A DNA stretch of 64,000 nucleotides from an uncultured Alphaproteobacteria bacterium (lineage in GTDB: Bacteria > Pseudomonadota > Alphaproteobacteria > HIMB59 > GCA-002718135): assembly GCA_902612825.1 (NCBI GenBank), contig CACMET010000005.1:1-64000 (forward strand), in the 5' to 3' direction. Below the pieces are notes generated by a model. The model was not told the origin of the DNA. It worked only from the letters and a program-made list of their open reading frames with translations, and did no database searches. Both the position numbers and the translations under genes were made by a program. Numbering within the stretch: position 1 is the stretch's first letter; each line of letters starts with the position of its first letter. Below, piece by piece: positions 19,090-29,575 of the stretch.

Positions 19090-19139
19090 TGAACATTGTA
19101 TGTTCAATAGTAAGTTGATAAAAGGTTGAAAAATAAGAA

Positions 19140-19216
19140 GCGCCTGTAGCTCAATTGGATAGAGCGTATGACTACGGATCATAAGGTTAGGAGTTCGACT
19201 CTTCTCAGGCGCGCCA
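19140..19216 (+). tRNA. tRNA-Arg (anticodon ACG)
   Basis: Full cloverleaf by eye. The acceptor GCGCCTG pairs with CAGGCGC, followed by a G discriminator and an encoded CCA. The D arm is GCTC/GAGC, the anticodon stem TATGA/TCATA with loop CTACGGA (anticodon ACG), and the T arm AGGAG/CTTCT with loop TTCGACT. ACG would be edited to ICG to read CGU, CGC and CGA. It lies at the edge of the accessory block, a typical integration neighbourhood, but no displaced tRNA fragment was found. Confidence 0.95.
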
Positions 19217-19269
19217 AAGATTAAATATTATACAAATTTTATCAAATCTGTATTACTTAAGTAAATAAA

Positions 19270-20292
19270 ATGATAGTTGATATAAATTCTACCAAAATCA
19301 AAAGTGATAATCGTTTATCAAATTTATTTGTTAACGCAAATTTCAGTAATATATCAATCAATTGCAATGTACTTAAAGGTAATTTTTATTCTGATTCGTT
19401 TTACTATTTTCCAATAACCGAGAATGATGAAACATTTTCATCATTATTTACTAGAGATCTTAACAATATTTCTCATTTTTATACGCAAAAATTTTTTGAT
19501 AATTTTATAGACAATAAAAATTCATTAAAAAATTTTAAAGAACTTTATATTCTTGGATCGAATGCAGGTAATAATTATTATTCAAATTTATTACAATTTC
19601 TTCCAAGGATCTTCTTTAATAAAAAAACAAATCTAAAATTAGCAATTCATAGAAACTCATCAAATAAATATAGGAACTTTATTGTAAGTATCTTAAAATC
19701 TCTTAATATTGAATTTACATTTGTTTTTCTAGACGATAATTTTTATCATTTCCTAGATTCTGAATTTCCTCAGTTTTTGAATATGAATGATTCAATTAAA
19801 ATATTAAAAAAATTTATTAATCCAAAAACAAATGTAGAGTCTAGCAAAAAAATATACGTAAGTAGAGAAGGGTCAAATTATAGAAAAATTGTTAATGAAG
19901 GTGATATTGTAACTCTTTTGAGAGAGAAGGGATATAAAGTTATTAATCCTCAGCTGTATGAAATAGAAGAACAAATAGAAATCTTTTCAAATGCCGAAAA
20001 AATTATTGCTCCACATGGATCTAATTTAGCAAATATTATTTTTTGCAAACCTGGAACAGAAATTTTGGAGATTACGCCTTCATTTAGGGATAATGAAAAA
20101 ATTCTTCAAGACAGATATTTAAACCTATGTCTAATCAATAATCTTAAACATACTAAAGTCATTTCAGATACAGTTGAAGTTGAAAATCATTCTGATTTAG
20201 CTAAAAAATATATTCATAAAAATGTATTATCTCAAAGCAATTACTATAAAAACCTAATTGTTAAAATGCAGGAACTAAGTAAAATAATTTAA
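19270..20292 (+). CDS. GT61-like (DUF563) glycosyltransferase
   Basis: A 340-residue protein whose C-terminal half matches the DUF563/GT61 pattern: IYVSREGSNYRKIVNE, then LLREKGYKVINPQ, IEIFSNAEKIIAPHGSNLAN and FCKPGTEILEITP. The APHGSNLAN motif is diagnostic of this glycosyltransferase group, which acts on surface polysaccharides in bacteria; the sugar donor and acceptor are unknown. The N-terminal half is Asn/Phe-rich and not recognisable. It stands alone 53 bp after tRNA-Arg and converges with the peptidase gene, with one base between the stops. Confidence 0.78.
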   Translation: MIVDINSTKIKSDNRLSNLFVNANFSNISINCNVLKGNFYSDSFYYFPITENDETFSSLFTRDLNNISHFYTQKFFDNFIDNKNSLKNFKELYILGSNAGNNYYSNLLQFLPRIFFNKKTNLKLAIHRNSSNKYRNFIVSILKSLNIEFTFVFLDDNFYHFLDSEFPQFLNMNDSIKILKKFINPKTNVESSKKIYVSREGSNYRKIVNEGDIVTLLREKGYKVINPQLYEIEEQIEIFSNAEKIIAPHGSNLANIIFCKPGTEILEITPSFRDNEKILQDRYLNLCLINNLKHTKVISDTVEVENHSDLAKKYIHKNVLSQSNYYKNLIVKMQELSKII

Positions 20293-20293
20293 T

Positions 20294-21316
20294 TTAACAA
20301 TTTTTTAAATATATTGGAATAACAACACTAATGTTAGTCTCTAAATTTCTACATATGCTTTCAAAGGAAAATTTATTTTTATCTTGATTTATGTATTTTA
20401 CCAGCAGATTTTCAAATATTGTATTACTTACTTTATTTTCATAAATTTTGTAATCTTCAAATTCGTTTTCTTTAATTATTAATTTTATAAGTGTTTCGTA
20501 ATTTAAAATATCATCAATCAAAAAATTATTTTTTGCTTGATTACTACTATAAATTAGAGCACCTATGTTATTTTTTATATTAGAAATTTCAATTTTACGA
20601 CTTTTTGAAACTTTTGTTATAAAATCATTGTAAACATCATCAACAATATTCTGTAGGTGTTGAATTTCATTTTTTCTAGGTTTTCTATATGGATTAAATA
20701 AATCCTTTCCATCCCCAGCATTCTGGCTAAAAACTTCTATTCCGTTTTTAGTTTCAATTGATTGGCCAAAGATACCTGAAGATAAACTTATTGGATTGTC
20801 ATAGTAGAACCAACTTGGCCCACTGACTCCTATACTACCAATAATAGATCCATATGACGCGAATATCTTATCAGCTGTGGTAGCAACCCAATATCCACCA
20901 GATGCTAAAATTTCCTTTGTATAAAAATATACTTTAGTGTTTGAGTTTTTTTTAAATTCATAAATAATTTGTTCCAACTCTGCAGTAGCACTTACTGTTC
21001 CACCTGGAGAATTAATGTTTATAATTAGAGCCTTGATTTGTAGTTCCTTTAATTCTTCTAAATAAGATTTTACCTGCGAAGGATTAATGAAATCGTAAAG
21101 ATTATTTCCTAAAACATTGATGTTATTATTGAATATTGGCCCATCTAAATTAATCTTAGCTATAATATTATTTGAATTAGGTATACCATCAGTCATTACG
21201 AACTGTTTTTTTTCCTGATTATTGGAAAAATGAAGTATAAAACTAACAATTATTAAAAATATTAATAATGCAATAAAAAAACCAAGAGTTCTAAAAAAAA
21301 CACTGAAAAATACCAT
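20294..21316 (-). CDS. sppA: S49-family signal peptide peptidase (SppA-like)
   Basis: A 340-residue short SppA/ClpP-fold serine protease anchored by an N-terminal helix (about residues 9-28). Family motifs include INSPGGTVSATAELEQ (about 100-115), the nucleophile Ser in ILASGGYWVATTADKIFA and GSIIGSIGVSG. The family degrades cleaved signal peptides or membrane proteins. The C-terminal ~60 residues are variable. It is divergent from groES, about 150 bp away. The start ATG was chosen because the membrane anchor begins immediately after it. Confidence 0.87.
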   Translation of the reverse strand: MVFFSVFFRTLGFFIALLIFLIIVSFILHFSNNQEKKQFVMTDGIPNSNNIIAKINLDGPIFNNNINVLGNNLYDFINPSQVKSYLEELKELQIKALIININSPGGTVSATAELEQIIYEFKKNSNTKVYFYTKEILASGGYWVATTADKIFASYGSIIGSIGVSGPSWFYYDNPISLSSGIFGQSIETKNGIEVFSQNAGDGKDLFNPYRKPRKNEIQHLQNIVDDVYNDFITKVSKSRKIEISNIKNNIGALIYSSNQAKNNFLIDDILNYETLIKLIIKENEFEDYKIYENKVSNTIFENLLVKYINQDKNKFSFESICRNLETNISVVIPIYLKNC

Positions 21317-21368
21317 TTTTTTAAAATATCATATCTTTGGCTAATTCGAATTTTTTTTTGTTTTCTTC

Positions 21369-21396
21369 TTGAATAGGCTTTAATAATGCTTAAATA
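21369..21396 (+). promoter_or_regulatory. candidate promoter of groES-groEL
   Basis: A TTGAAT hexamer (21369-21374) and TAAATA (21391-21396) are 16 bp apart, a sigma-70-like arrangement. It ends right at the CIRCE operator, so a repressor bound there would block initiation. AT-rich sequence makes hexamer calls weak. Confidence 0.45.
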
Positions 21397-21397
21397 A

Positions 21398-21424
21398 CTA
21401 GCACTCTCATAATGAGAGTGCTAA
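21398..21424 (+). promoter_or_regulatory. CIRCE operator (HrcA site)
   Basis: A perfect 9-bp inverted repeat, CTAGCACTC-N9-GAGTGCTAA apart from the outermost position, equals the CIRCE consensus. It lies 43 bp before groES. By established knowledge it binds the HrcA repressor, which releases the operon when GroEL is titrated by unfolded protein. Confidence 0.93.
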
Positions 21425-21466
21425 TAAAAAATTATTTAATTTCAATTAGTTAACAAAAGAGGAAAT

Positions 21467-21772
21467 ATGAATTTTAGACCTTTACATGATAGAGTGCTTG
21501 TAAAAAGAGTAGACTCTGATCAAAAAACAGCAGGGGGAATAATTATCCCTGATACTGCTCAAGAAAAACCAATGGAAGGTGAAGTATTAGAAATTGGTTC
21601 TGGAGCAAGAGATGAAACTGGAAAACTAGTACCTTTGGATGTCAAAAAAGGAGATAAAATACTTTTTGGAAAATGGTCTGGTACTGAAGTAAAAATGAAT
21701 GGTGACGACTTTCTGATAATGAAAGAGTCCGACATCATGGGAATTATAACTTCAGGTAAGAAAAAGAAATAG
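21467..21772 (+). CDS. groES: co-chaperonin GroES
   Basis: A 101-residue Hsp10 that caps the GroEL chamber. It starts [17 protein letters not shown], with the mobile loop around [17 protein letters not shown] and the conserved [16 protein letters not shown] good GAGGAA ribosome binding site precedes the ATG. CIRCE-regulated, and 21 bp before groEL. Confidence 0.97.
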   Translation: MNFRPLHDRVLVKRVDSDQKTAGGIIIPDTAQEKPMEGEVLEIGSGARDETGKLVPLDVKKGDKILFGKWSGTEVKMNGDDFLIMKESDIMGIITSGKKKK

Positions 21773-23461
<1,689 letters not shown>

Positions 23462-23488
23462 TCTTTAATAAAAAATAATTATTAGAAG

Positions 23489-23516
23489 AGGGCAAATTTA
23501 TTTGCCCTTTTTTTTT
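23489..23516 (+). terminator. Rho-independent terminator after groEL
   Basis: The stem AGGGCAAAT / ATTTGCCCT (9 bp, loop TT) is followed by a run of nine or more T. It lies 28 bp after the groEL stop and reaches the 3' end of the convergent peroxidase gene, which it may also serve in reverse. Confidence 0.92.
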
Positions 23517-24051
23517 AAATTAGCCTATCTATTTGATTCGTAATTTTTGTACTATTTGGTTTTGTCATAGAAGACCAAGTTTTAACGAGTTGTCCATTTC
23601 TATCAAAAAGAAATTTATAAAAATTCCACTTTGGTTTTTCGTTATACTCATTGTCAATCCAGGCATAAATTGGGTGGGCACTACTTCCTTTAACATCCAT
23701 TGGCGATGAAGTAACAAAACCTACACCGTAGTTAACTAAACATATTTTTTTAATATCTTCAGTATCTAAATATTCTTGATTGAAGGAATTGCTGGTAGTA
23801 GCTATTATTGTTAAATCAGTTTTTCTGTAGTTAAGAAATAAATTTTGAAGATCTTCATACTGTGGAGTAAAACCACATCTTGAAGCTGTGTTTACTATTA
23901 AAATTGGTTTACCTACAAACTTCTCTAAATTTACTTTATTGCCGTCAATATCTTCAAATGAAAAATCGTATAAATTCACTGTTTCATTAGCTAATAATGT
24001 ATTCTTTAGGTTAAGCATAATCAAAAAAACAAGTAAAAATTTAAATTTCAT
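23515..24051 (-). CDS. glutathione peroxidase-like protein, exported
   Basis: A 178-residue thiol peroxidase with an N-terminal signal peptide (MKFKFLLVFLIMLNLKNTLLA). The active-site segment VNTASRCGFTPQYEDLQ has Cys where animal enzymes have selenocysteine, and the Trp motif KWNFYKFLFDRNG is present. It likely reduces lipid or organic hydroperoxides in the periplasm using thioredoxin-type reductants. The resolving-Cys position is not obvious, though a Cys occurs in IKKICLVNYG. Convergent with groEL, divergent from the mscS-like gene. Confidence 0.88.
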   Translation of the reverse strand: MKFKFLLVFLIMLNLKNTLLANETVNLYDFSFEDIDGNKVNLEKFVGKPILIVNTASRCGFTPQYEDLQNLFLNYRKTDLTIIATTSNSFNQEYLDTEDIKKICLVNYGVGFVTSSPMDVKGSSAHPIYAWIDNEYNEKPKWNFYKFLFDRNGQLVKTWSSMTKPNSTKITNQIDRLI

Positions 24052-24077
24052 GTTAGTGAGTAATAAATATATCGCTT

Positions 24078-25214
24078 ATGGAAACATTCAATAGCTTTAC
24101 AGACCTTTTTTTAGATGTTTGGAATAATGGTGTTTTTGGCATAAATGCTACAGATATCATAGTAAGCCTAGTAATTTTCCTGCTTTTTTATTTACTTAGA
24201 AGGCTTATAGCTAGATTTATTCTTAATCGATTATCAAGAATTGTTTCGAGAACATCCAATCAAATTGATGACGCTGTTATTGAAGTCCTTGATGGACCAT
24301 TAAAATTTCTTCCTGTTGTTTTAGGTTTCTTTATAGCTTCTTCGTACTTAGATGTTTCTGATAACAATCAAGATTTTTTAGATTTGCTAAACAGATCTTT
24401 AATTACAATTTTTATATTCTGGTTATTACATCAATTGATTATACCTTTTTCATTTGTAATAAAAAACTTTGAGTCAAAAATTTCAAAGCCATTGGTTGAT
24501 TGGACTCTTAAAGGTTTAAAAATTCTTGTTATCGTACTTGGGTCGGTAGCAATATTAGAGTTGTGGGGTATAAGAGTAGGGCCAGTAATTGCAGGATTAG
24601 GTTTATTTGGTGTAGCGGTAGCACTTGGTGCTCAAGATTTATTTAAAAATTTAATTAGTGGTATCATGATACTAATGGAAAAGAGGTTTACTGTTGGTGA
24701 TGTTATATTAGTTTCAGGTGAAGTAGAGGGAGTTGTTGAGCAAATTGGATTTAGATCAACCCTTGTTAGAAGATTTGATTCAACTCCAGTAATGGTTCCA
24801 AATTATAAATTTGCAGAGCAGTCTGTAACTAATTACACAAGAAGACATCATAGACGTATAAGATGGCTAATTGGATTAGAATATAGAACCAGTATTGATC
24901 AATTAAAAAATATTAGAGATGAGATAAATAATTTAATTGAAAAAGATGATAACTTTGCAAAAAATCAAAACGCAAGTTTCTACGTTCGAATAGACAGTTT
25001 TTCTGATAGTTCTATCGATATGCTAGTACAAACATTTACTGTTACGAATGAATGGGCAGAATTTTTAAAAATAAAAGAAAATCTTGCTGTCAAAATAATT
25101 GAGATAGTTGAAAATAATGAAGCTGGTTTTGCTTTTCCGAGTCAATCACTTTATGTTGAAAAATTATCAGATGAAAAAACAGAAATTTTTAATCCTCAAC
25201 CTACTAAGAAATAA
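24078..25214 (+). CDS. mscS: MscS-family mechanosensitive ion channel
   Basis: A 378-residue inner-membrane channel. It has several N-terminal transmembrane helices (about residues 22-42, 70-90, 105-130, 145-165). The pore helix/beta junction GLGLFGVAVALGAQDLFKNLISG region spans about 170-195, then the beta domain MEKRFTVGDVILV and the alpha/beta C-terminal domain. It would open under hypo-osmotic stress. It overlaps the next gene by one base (TAATG), so the two membrane proteins are co-expressed. Confidence 0.9.
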   Translation: METFNSFTDLFLDVWNNGVFGINATDIIVSLVIFLLFYLLRRLIARFILNRLSRIVSRTSNQIDDAVIEVLDGPLKFLPVVLGFFIASSYLDVSDNNQDFLDLLNRSLITIFIFWLLHQLIIPFSFVIKNFESKISKPLVDWTLKGLKILVIVLGSVAILELWGIRVGPVIAGLGLFGVAVALGAQDLFKNLISGIMILMEKRFTVGDVILVSGEVEGVVEQIGFRSTLVRRFDSTPVMVPNYKFAEQSVTNYTRRHHRRIRWLIGLEYRTSIDQLKNIRDEINNLIEKDDNFAKNQNASFYVRIDSFSDSSIDMLVQTFTVTNEWAEFLKIKENLAVKIIEIVENNEAGFAFPSQSLYVEKLSDEKTEIFNPQPTKK

Positions 25215-26218
25215 TGAATGAAAATAATCGTGTAATTTCTGGCTCTCTTTTTATATTGGCCAGTATCGCTGTTGCATTCATTTTAAATTTCTCTCAACCT
25301 ATAATGGTCCCATTTGTTTTAGCACTTCTTTTAAGGATATTAATTGATCCAATAATTGATTTTCAGACTATAAATCTTCGAGTACATAGATTTATAGCAG
25401 TTTTTATTAGTATTTGTTTAATTGTTCTTTTATTCTCAATTATAGTTCCTTTTATTGTTTCGTCTGTAGCTACATTCTTGGAGTCTGCAGATGATTATAA
25501 TCAAAAAGTAATCATTTTAATTGAAGCAGTCATAATACAACTTCAACAATTTGAAATTGATATTGATAGAGAAACAATTAGAAATACAATTGCAGAGTTG
25601 CCCATTACTAATTGGGCTGGTACTATATTAAGTAACAGTGCGAATTTTATTTCAAAGTTTCTCCTAGTTGTAATAATCACACTTTTTTTATTACTTGGCA
25701 CTCCTCCTAAGAATACCTCTGATGAGTGGAATGACATAATTAGACTAGTAAAAAAATATATATTTACAAAATTTTTAACATCAGCTTTTACAGGTATTGC
25801 TGCAGGATTAATTTATTGGTTTTTAGGTTTAGAATTAGCCTTCATTTTTGGCAGCTTAACATTTATTTTAAATTTTATTCCAGTTATTGGTTCTGTAATT
25901 GCTGTTTTACTTCCACTACCAATTGCTTTCCTTCAATATAACGACCCAACATTAGTTGTATTAATAATAATTTTGCCTACGATTATTCATCAAATAGTAG
26001 GAAATTTTGTAGAACCTAAAATATTTGGTGAGAGTTTTGGATTGCATCCAATTACGATTATTTTATCCTTAATTTTCTGGGGAATGATTTGGGGGTTTAT
26101 TGGAGTTCTTCTTGCAGCACCTTTAACTGCAATTATCAGAATTACATTTGAAAGATTTGAAACAACCAAACAAATTGCAAGATTATTAGAAGGTAAGATT
26201 CATATTAAAGAAAATTAA
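25214..26218 (+). CDS. AI-2E/PerM family transporter
   Basis: A 334-residue polytopic membrane protein. About eight hydrophobic segments, the central polar region (about 80-150) and the C-terminal signature LNFIPVIGSVIAVLLP, then PTIIHQIVGNFVEPKIFG, define the AI-2E/PerM/UPF0118 family. Members include Na+/H+ antiporters and autoinducer exporters; the substrate cannot be predicted. It is translationally coupled to the MscS-like gene, and its 3' end overlaps convergent recX by 4 bp. Confidence 0.9.
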   Translation: MNENNRVISGSLFILASIAVAFILNFSQPIMVPFVLALLLRILIDPIIDFQTINLRVHRFIAVFISICLIVLLFSIIVPFIVSSVATFLESADDYNQKVIILIEAVIIQLQQFEIDIDRETIRNTIAELPITNWAGTILSNSANFISKFLLVVIITLFLLLGTPPKNTSDEWNDIIRLVKKYIFTKFLTSAFTGIAAGLIYWFLGLELAFIFGSLTFILNFIPVIGSVIAVLLPLPIAFLQYNDPTLVVLIIILPTIIHQIVGNFVEPKIFGESFGLHPITIILSLIFWGMIWGFIGVLLAAPLTAIIRITFERFETTKQIARLLEGKIHIKEN

Positions 26219-26700
26219 CTTAATATTTTTTTACATATATCATAACTAAATCCAGCTCTTGCCATTTTTGCTAATTTCTTTTCATAGCTTTCATTTTTTT
26301 CTAACAACTTCTTTTTCTTAGCAAATATTCTTGCTGATTCTAACTCCCAATTTTCATTATCTTGTTTCATTAAGTTTAAATTATTTTGAATTTGAGATTT
26401 ATTTACCCCTTTTTTTATCAAGTAATTGAAAATAAAATTCGTAGATTTTCCAGAATTTGATAAAGATAGAATTTTTGTTGAACTATATCTATCGTCATCA
26501 ATAAATTTATTTTTTTCTAATTTTAAAATTATACTTTCAATAATATCTATAAGTTTTTTTTTCTCAAAATTTGTTACATTTAATCTTAAAATTTTTCTTT
26601 TAAGTACATTGACTAAATTATTCTTTGAGGAATCGTATTTACTTAAGTAATCAACTGCGTATTTTAAGAGTTTTTTTTCGTCCACTAAATTAATATACAA
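26215..26700 (-). CDS. recX: regulatory protein RecX
   Basis: About 161 residues, mostly helical, with the RecX three-helix repeat pattern: LLKYAVDYLSKYDSSKNNL, KNKFIDDDRYSSTKILSLSNSGKS, and the C-terminal ARAGFSYDICKKIL. RecX modulates RecA filaments. There is no ATG near the start: the frame opens at a TTG (26700), with a GTG at 26685 as the alternative, and neither has a visible ribosome binding site. Similarity is moderate but the repeat pattern and length fit. It is divergent from the ABC permease, about 33 bp away. Confidence 0.75.
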   Translation of the reverse strand: MYINLVDEKKLLKYAVDYLSKYDSSKNNLVNVLKRKILRLNVTNFEKKKLIDIIESIILKLEKNKFIDDDRYSSTKILSLSNSGKSTNFIFNYLIKKGVNKSQIQNNLNLMKQDNENWELESARIFAKKKKLLEKNESYEKKLAKMARAGFSYDICKKILS

Positions 26701-26733
26701 ATAATTTAAATATATTAAAAGAAAACTCCTAAT

Positions 26734-27504
26734 ATGATTTACTATAATTATCTTTGTTTTCTTACATTAGTAAAAAAAGAAGTGTTTAGGTTCTTAAAAG
26801 TTGGAATACAAACTGTGATTGGACCAGCCATTAGCTCTTTATTATTTCTAGCTGTTTTTAGTCTAGCTCTTGGTAGATCTGTTAATTCAATAAATGGTAT
26901 TGATCTTCCTTATTTTATTGCACCTGGTTTGATAATGATGACCATGCTTCAAAACTCTTTTGCCAATTCCGCATCAAGTATCGGTCAATCAAAATTTCAA
27001 GGTAATATTGTAGACATATTAATGGCCCCATTAAACAATGTTGAATTAGCATTCGGATTTATAATTGGCTCAGTTTGCAGGGGTGTAGTGTGCGGTATAG
27101 TAACAACTTTAGGAGTTATGATATTTGTACCTCTTCAGGTTCATTCTTATATGGCACTATTATTTTTCACATTAATGGGATGCACAATGATGGGAACTTT
27201 GGGTACAATTGTTGGCATTTGGGCAGACAAATGGGATCAACAACAAGGTATAACTAACTTTATTGTTTTACCTCTTACTTTTTTATCAGGAACATTCTAT
27301 TCAATTTCAAGACTTCCTGATTTTTGGCAGAAAGTTTCTTCATTTAATCCATTCTTTTACAATATTGATGGCTTCAGATATGCTTTTACGGGTATTTCTG
27401 ATAGCTCGTTAATTCATGGCTCAATATTCTTAATAATTATTAATATTATATTAATTTTAATATGCTATTTTATGTTTCTCAAAGGATATAAAATTAAATT
27501 TTAA
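26734..27504 (+). CDS. ABC-2 type transporter permease
   Basis: A 256-residue membrane protein with six predicted helices. The ABC-2 signature is in the second half (TFLSGTFYSISRLPDFWQ, then FNPFFYNIDGFRYAFTG), typical of DrrB/NodJ-like export permeases. The substrate is unknown. No ATP-binding partner gene lies next to it; upstream is divergent recX and downstream argD, 2 bp after its stop. The partner must be encoded elsewhere. Confidence 0.88.
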   Translation: MIYYNYLCFLTLVKKEVFRFLKVGIQTVIGPAISSLLFLAVFSLALGRSVNSINGIDLPYFIAPGLIMMTMLQNSFANSASSIGQSKFQGNIVDILMAPLNNVELAFGFIIGSVCRGVVCGIVTTLGVMIFVPLQVHSYMALLFFTLMGCTMMGTLGTIVGIWADKWDQQQGITNFIVLPLTFLSGTFYSISRLPDFWQKVSSFNPFFYNIDGFRYAFTGISDSSLIHGSIFLIIINIILILICYFMFLKGYKIKF

Positions 27505-27506
27505 AT

Positions 27507-28685
27507 ATGGTTAACAAACCCTTATCAAATGTTATGCCAACTTATGGCAATAAAACTCTTGAATTTGTAAAAGGAAAAGGATGTTATTTATACACTAGTC
27601 AAAACAAAAAATATTTAGATTTTGCAAGTGGAATAGCTGTAAACTCTCTTGGTCATTGTCACCCAAAACTAATTGAGGCACTGAATAAGCAATCGAAACA
27701 ACTCTGGCATGTTTCAAACTTATATAAAATAAAAAAACAAGAACAATTTGCAAAATTACTTTGTAAAAATTCTTTTGCAGACAAAGTGTTTTTTACTAAT
27801 TCTGGAACTGAGTCGATTGAATGTGGAATTAAAATAATTAGAGGATATCATTCATATCACAAGACAAAAAAAACTGAGATTCTAACTTTTGATGGTGCCT
27901 TTCATGGAAGAACTTACGGTGCACTTTCAGCACAAAAAAACAAAAAATACTCTAATGGCTTTGGCCCTATGCTTAAAGGCTTTAAACAAATTGAATTTAA
28001 TAATAAAAAAAAATTAATATCAGCAGTAAATAAAAAAACAGCTGGTATCATTATTGAACCAATTCAAGGAGAAGGAGGTATTCGTCCTGCTAATCTAAGT
28101 TTTTTAAAACTATTAAGAGACATCTGTAATGAAAAAAAAATTTTACTTTTCTTTGACGAAGTTCAATGCGGATTTGGGAGATCTGGTAAATTATTCTCTC
28201 ATGAATGGGCAAAAATAAAACCTGACATCATGTCTGTCGCAAAAGGTATAGGATCGGGTTTTCCACTTGGAGCTTGCATGTCAACAAACAAAGCATGTGT
28301 TGCAATGACTAAGGGTAGTCATGGCTCAACCTATGGTGGTAACCCGTTAGCTATGAGTGTAGGTTTAGAAGTTTTAAAAGTTATCTCTAATAAAACATTT
28401 CTTACAAAGATTGATAAAACCGCTAGATATTTTTGGAAAAATTTAAAAGAATTAGAGAATACATCTAATATTATTTCAGAGGTTAGAGGTGCAGGACTTT
28501 TATTGGGAATTAAAACAAATATTAGCAATATAGATTTTTCTGAACAACTTAAAAAAAATAAATTACTAAATGTACCTGCTGCAGATAATACAGTAAGATT
28601 AGCTCCACCACTTATTGTATCTTATAAAGAGATTGATGAATCAATTTCAATAATTAAAAAAAGTATGAAAGAATTATCTAAATGA
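27507..28685 (+). CDS. argD: acetylornithine aminotransferase
   Basis: Class III PLP aminotransferase that converts N-acetylglutamate semialdehyde to acetylornithine (and can act as succinyl-DAP aminotransferase in lysine synthesis). It has 392 residues: TNSGTESIECGIKI, FHGRTYGALSAQ, LFFDEVQCGFGRSG and the PLP Lys in MSVAKGIGSGFPLGA. It overlaps argF by 4 bp (ATGA). lysA in this window would profit from a dual role; that link is inference. Confidence 0.95.
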   Translation: MVNKPLSNVMPTYGNKTLEFVKGKGCYLYTSQNKKYLDFASGIAVNSLGHCHPKLIEALNKQSKQLWHVSNLYKIKKQEQFAKLLCKNSFADKVFFTNSGTESIECGIKIIRGYHSYHKTKKTEILTFDGAFHGRTYGALSAQKNKKYSNGFGPMLKGFKQIEFNNKKKLISAVNKKTAGIIIEPIQGEGGIRPANLSFLKLLRDICNEKKILLFFDEVQCGFGRSGKLFSHEWAKIKPDIMSVAKGIGSGFPLGACMSTNKACVAMTKGSHGSTYGGNPLAMSVGLEVLKVISNKTFLTKIDKTARYFWKNLKELENTSNIISEVRGAGLLLGIKTNISNIDFSEQLKKNKLLNVPAADNTVRLAPPLIVSYKEIDESISIIKKSMKELSK

Positions 28686-29575
28686 AACATTTTATTGATA
28701 TTAACAATTTTAAAAAAAAAGAAATTGATGAAATAATTTCACTTGCAAAAAAAATAAAAAAAAATCCAAAAAAATATTCTACTTTATGTAGAAACAAAAC
28801 TCTTGGTTTAATTTTTGAAAAGCAGTCACTAAGAACACGATTAAGCTTCAATGTAGGAATGCAAAAATTAGGGGGTTATGTTTTAGAACTGCAGAGTAAA
28901 GATATTGGTTTTGATAATAAAAGAGAAAAAGCAGAAGATGTTCTTAATGTATTAAGTCAATATATTGATTGTTTGATGATAAGAAATAATAACCACAAAC
29001 AAATAGTAAATTTAAGCAAAGAAAATATTATTCCAATAATTAATGGCCTAACCGAATATAGTCATCCGTGTCAAACACTTGGAGATTTTTTAACACTTCA
29101 AGAGAAGTTTAAAAACTATAAAAATTTAAGTATTGCATGGATAGGTGATTATAATAATGTTTTGCGTTCACTTATTCATTTGCAAAATATTTATAATTTT
29201 AAACTTAATGCTATTATACCCAATCAAATATTTAAAAATTATAAAAATGAATTTTTAAAATATAATAATAAAAATATCAAATACTTTGATGATCCTTTTG
29301 AAGGTGTAAAAAAATCAAATTGCATAATGACTGATGTTTGGGTTTCAATGGGTGAAAAAAATAATAAAACTAAATATTTTAAAAATTTTACTGTAAATAA
29401 GAAAGTTATGAGTAATGCATCAAATAATGCAATATTTATGCATTGTTTACCAGCAAAAAGAGGGAATGAAGTAACTTCAGATGTACTTGATGGTAAAAAT
29501 TCCGTTGTATTACAACAAGCAAAAAATAGAATGTATATTCAACAAGCGATATTAATTTATGTACTTAAAAAATAG
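28682..29575 (+). CDS. argF: ornithine carbamoyltransferase
   Basis: Makes citrulline from ornithine and carbamoyl phosphate. It has 297 residues. The carbamoyl-phosphate motif is SLRTRLSF (usual SxRTR), with EYSHPCQTLGDFLT and the ornithine-site motif HCLPAKRGNEV near the C-terminus. It is translated from an ATG overlapping the argD stop. Its last 17 bases overlap the following lipoprotein gene in another frame. Confidence 0.96.
   Translation: MKHFIDINNFKKKEIDEIISLAKKIKKNPKKYSTLCRNKTLGLIFEKQSLRTRLSFNVGMQKLGGYVLELQSKDIGFDNKREKAEDVLNVLSQYIDCLMIRNNNHKQIVNLSKENIIPIINGLTEYSHPCQTLGDFLTLQEKFKNYKNLSIAWIGDYNNVLRSLIHLQNIYNFKLNAIIPNQIFKNYKNEFLKYNNKNIKYFDDPFEGVKKSNCIMTDVWVSMGEKNNKTKYFKNFTVNKKVMSNASNNAIFMHCLPAKRGNEVTSDVLDGKNSVVLQQAKNRMYIQQAILIYVLKK

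Noticed and set aside
15834..19216. tRNA-Arg fragment as an attachment-site duplicate
   Set aside because: No second copy of the tRNA 3' end was found in the island or near 15300, so a classic tRNA-integrated element is not shown.
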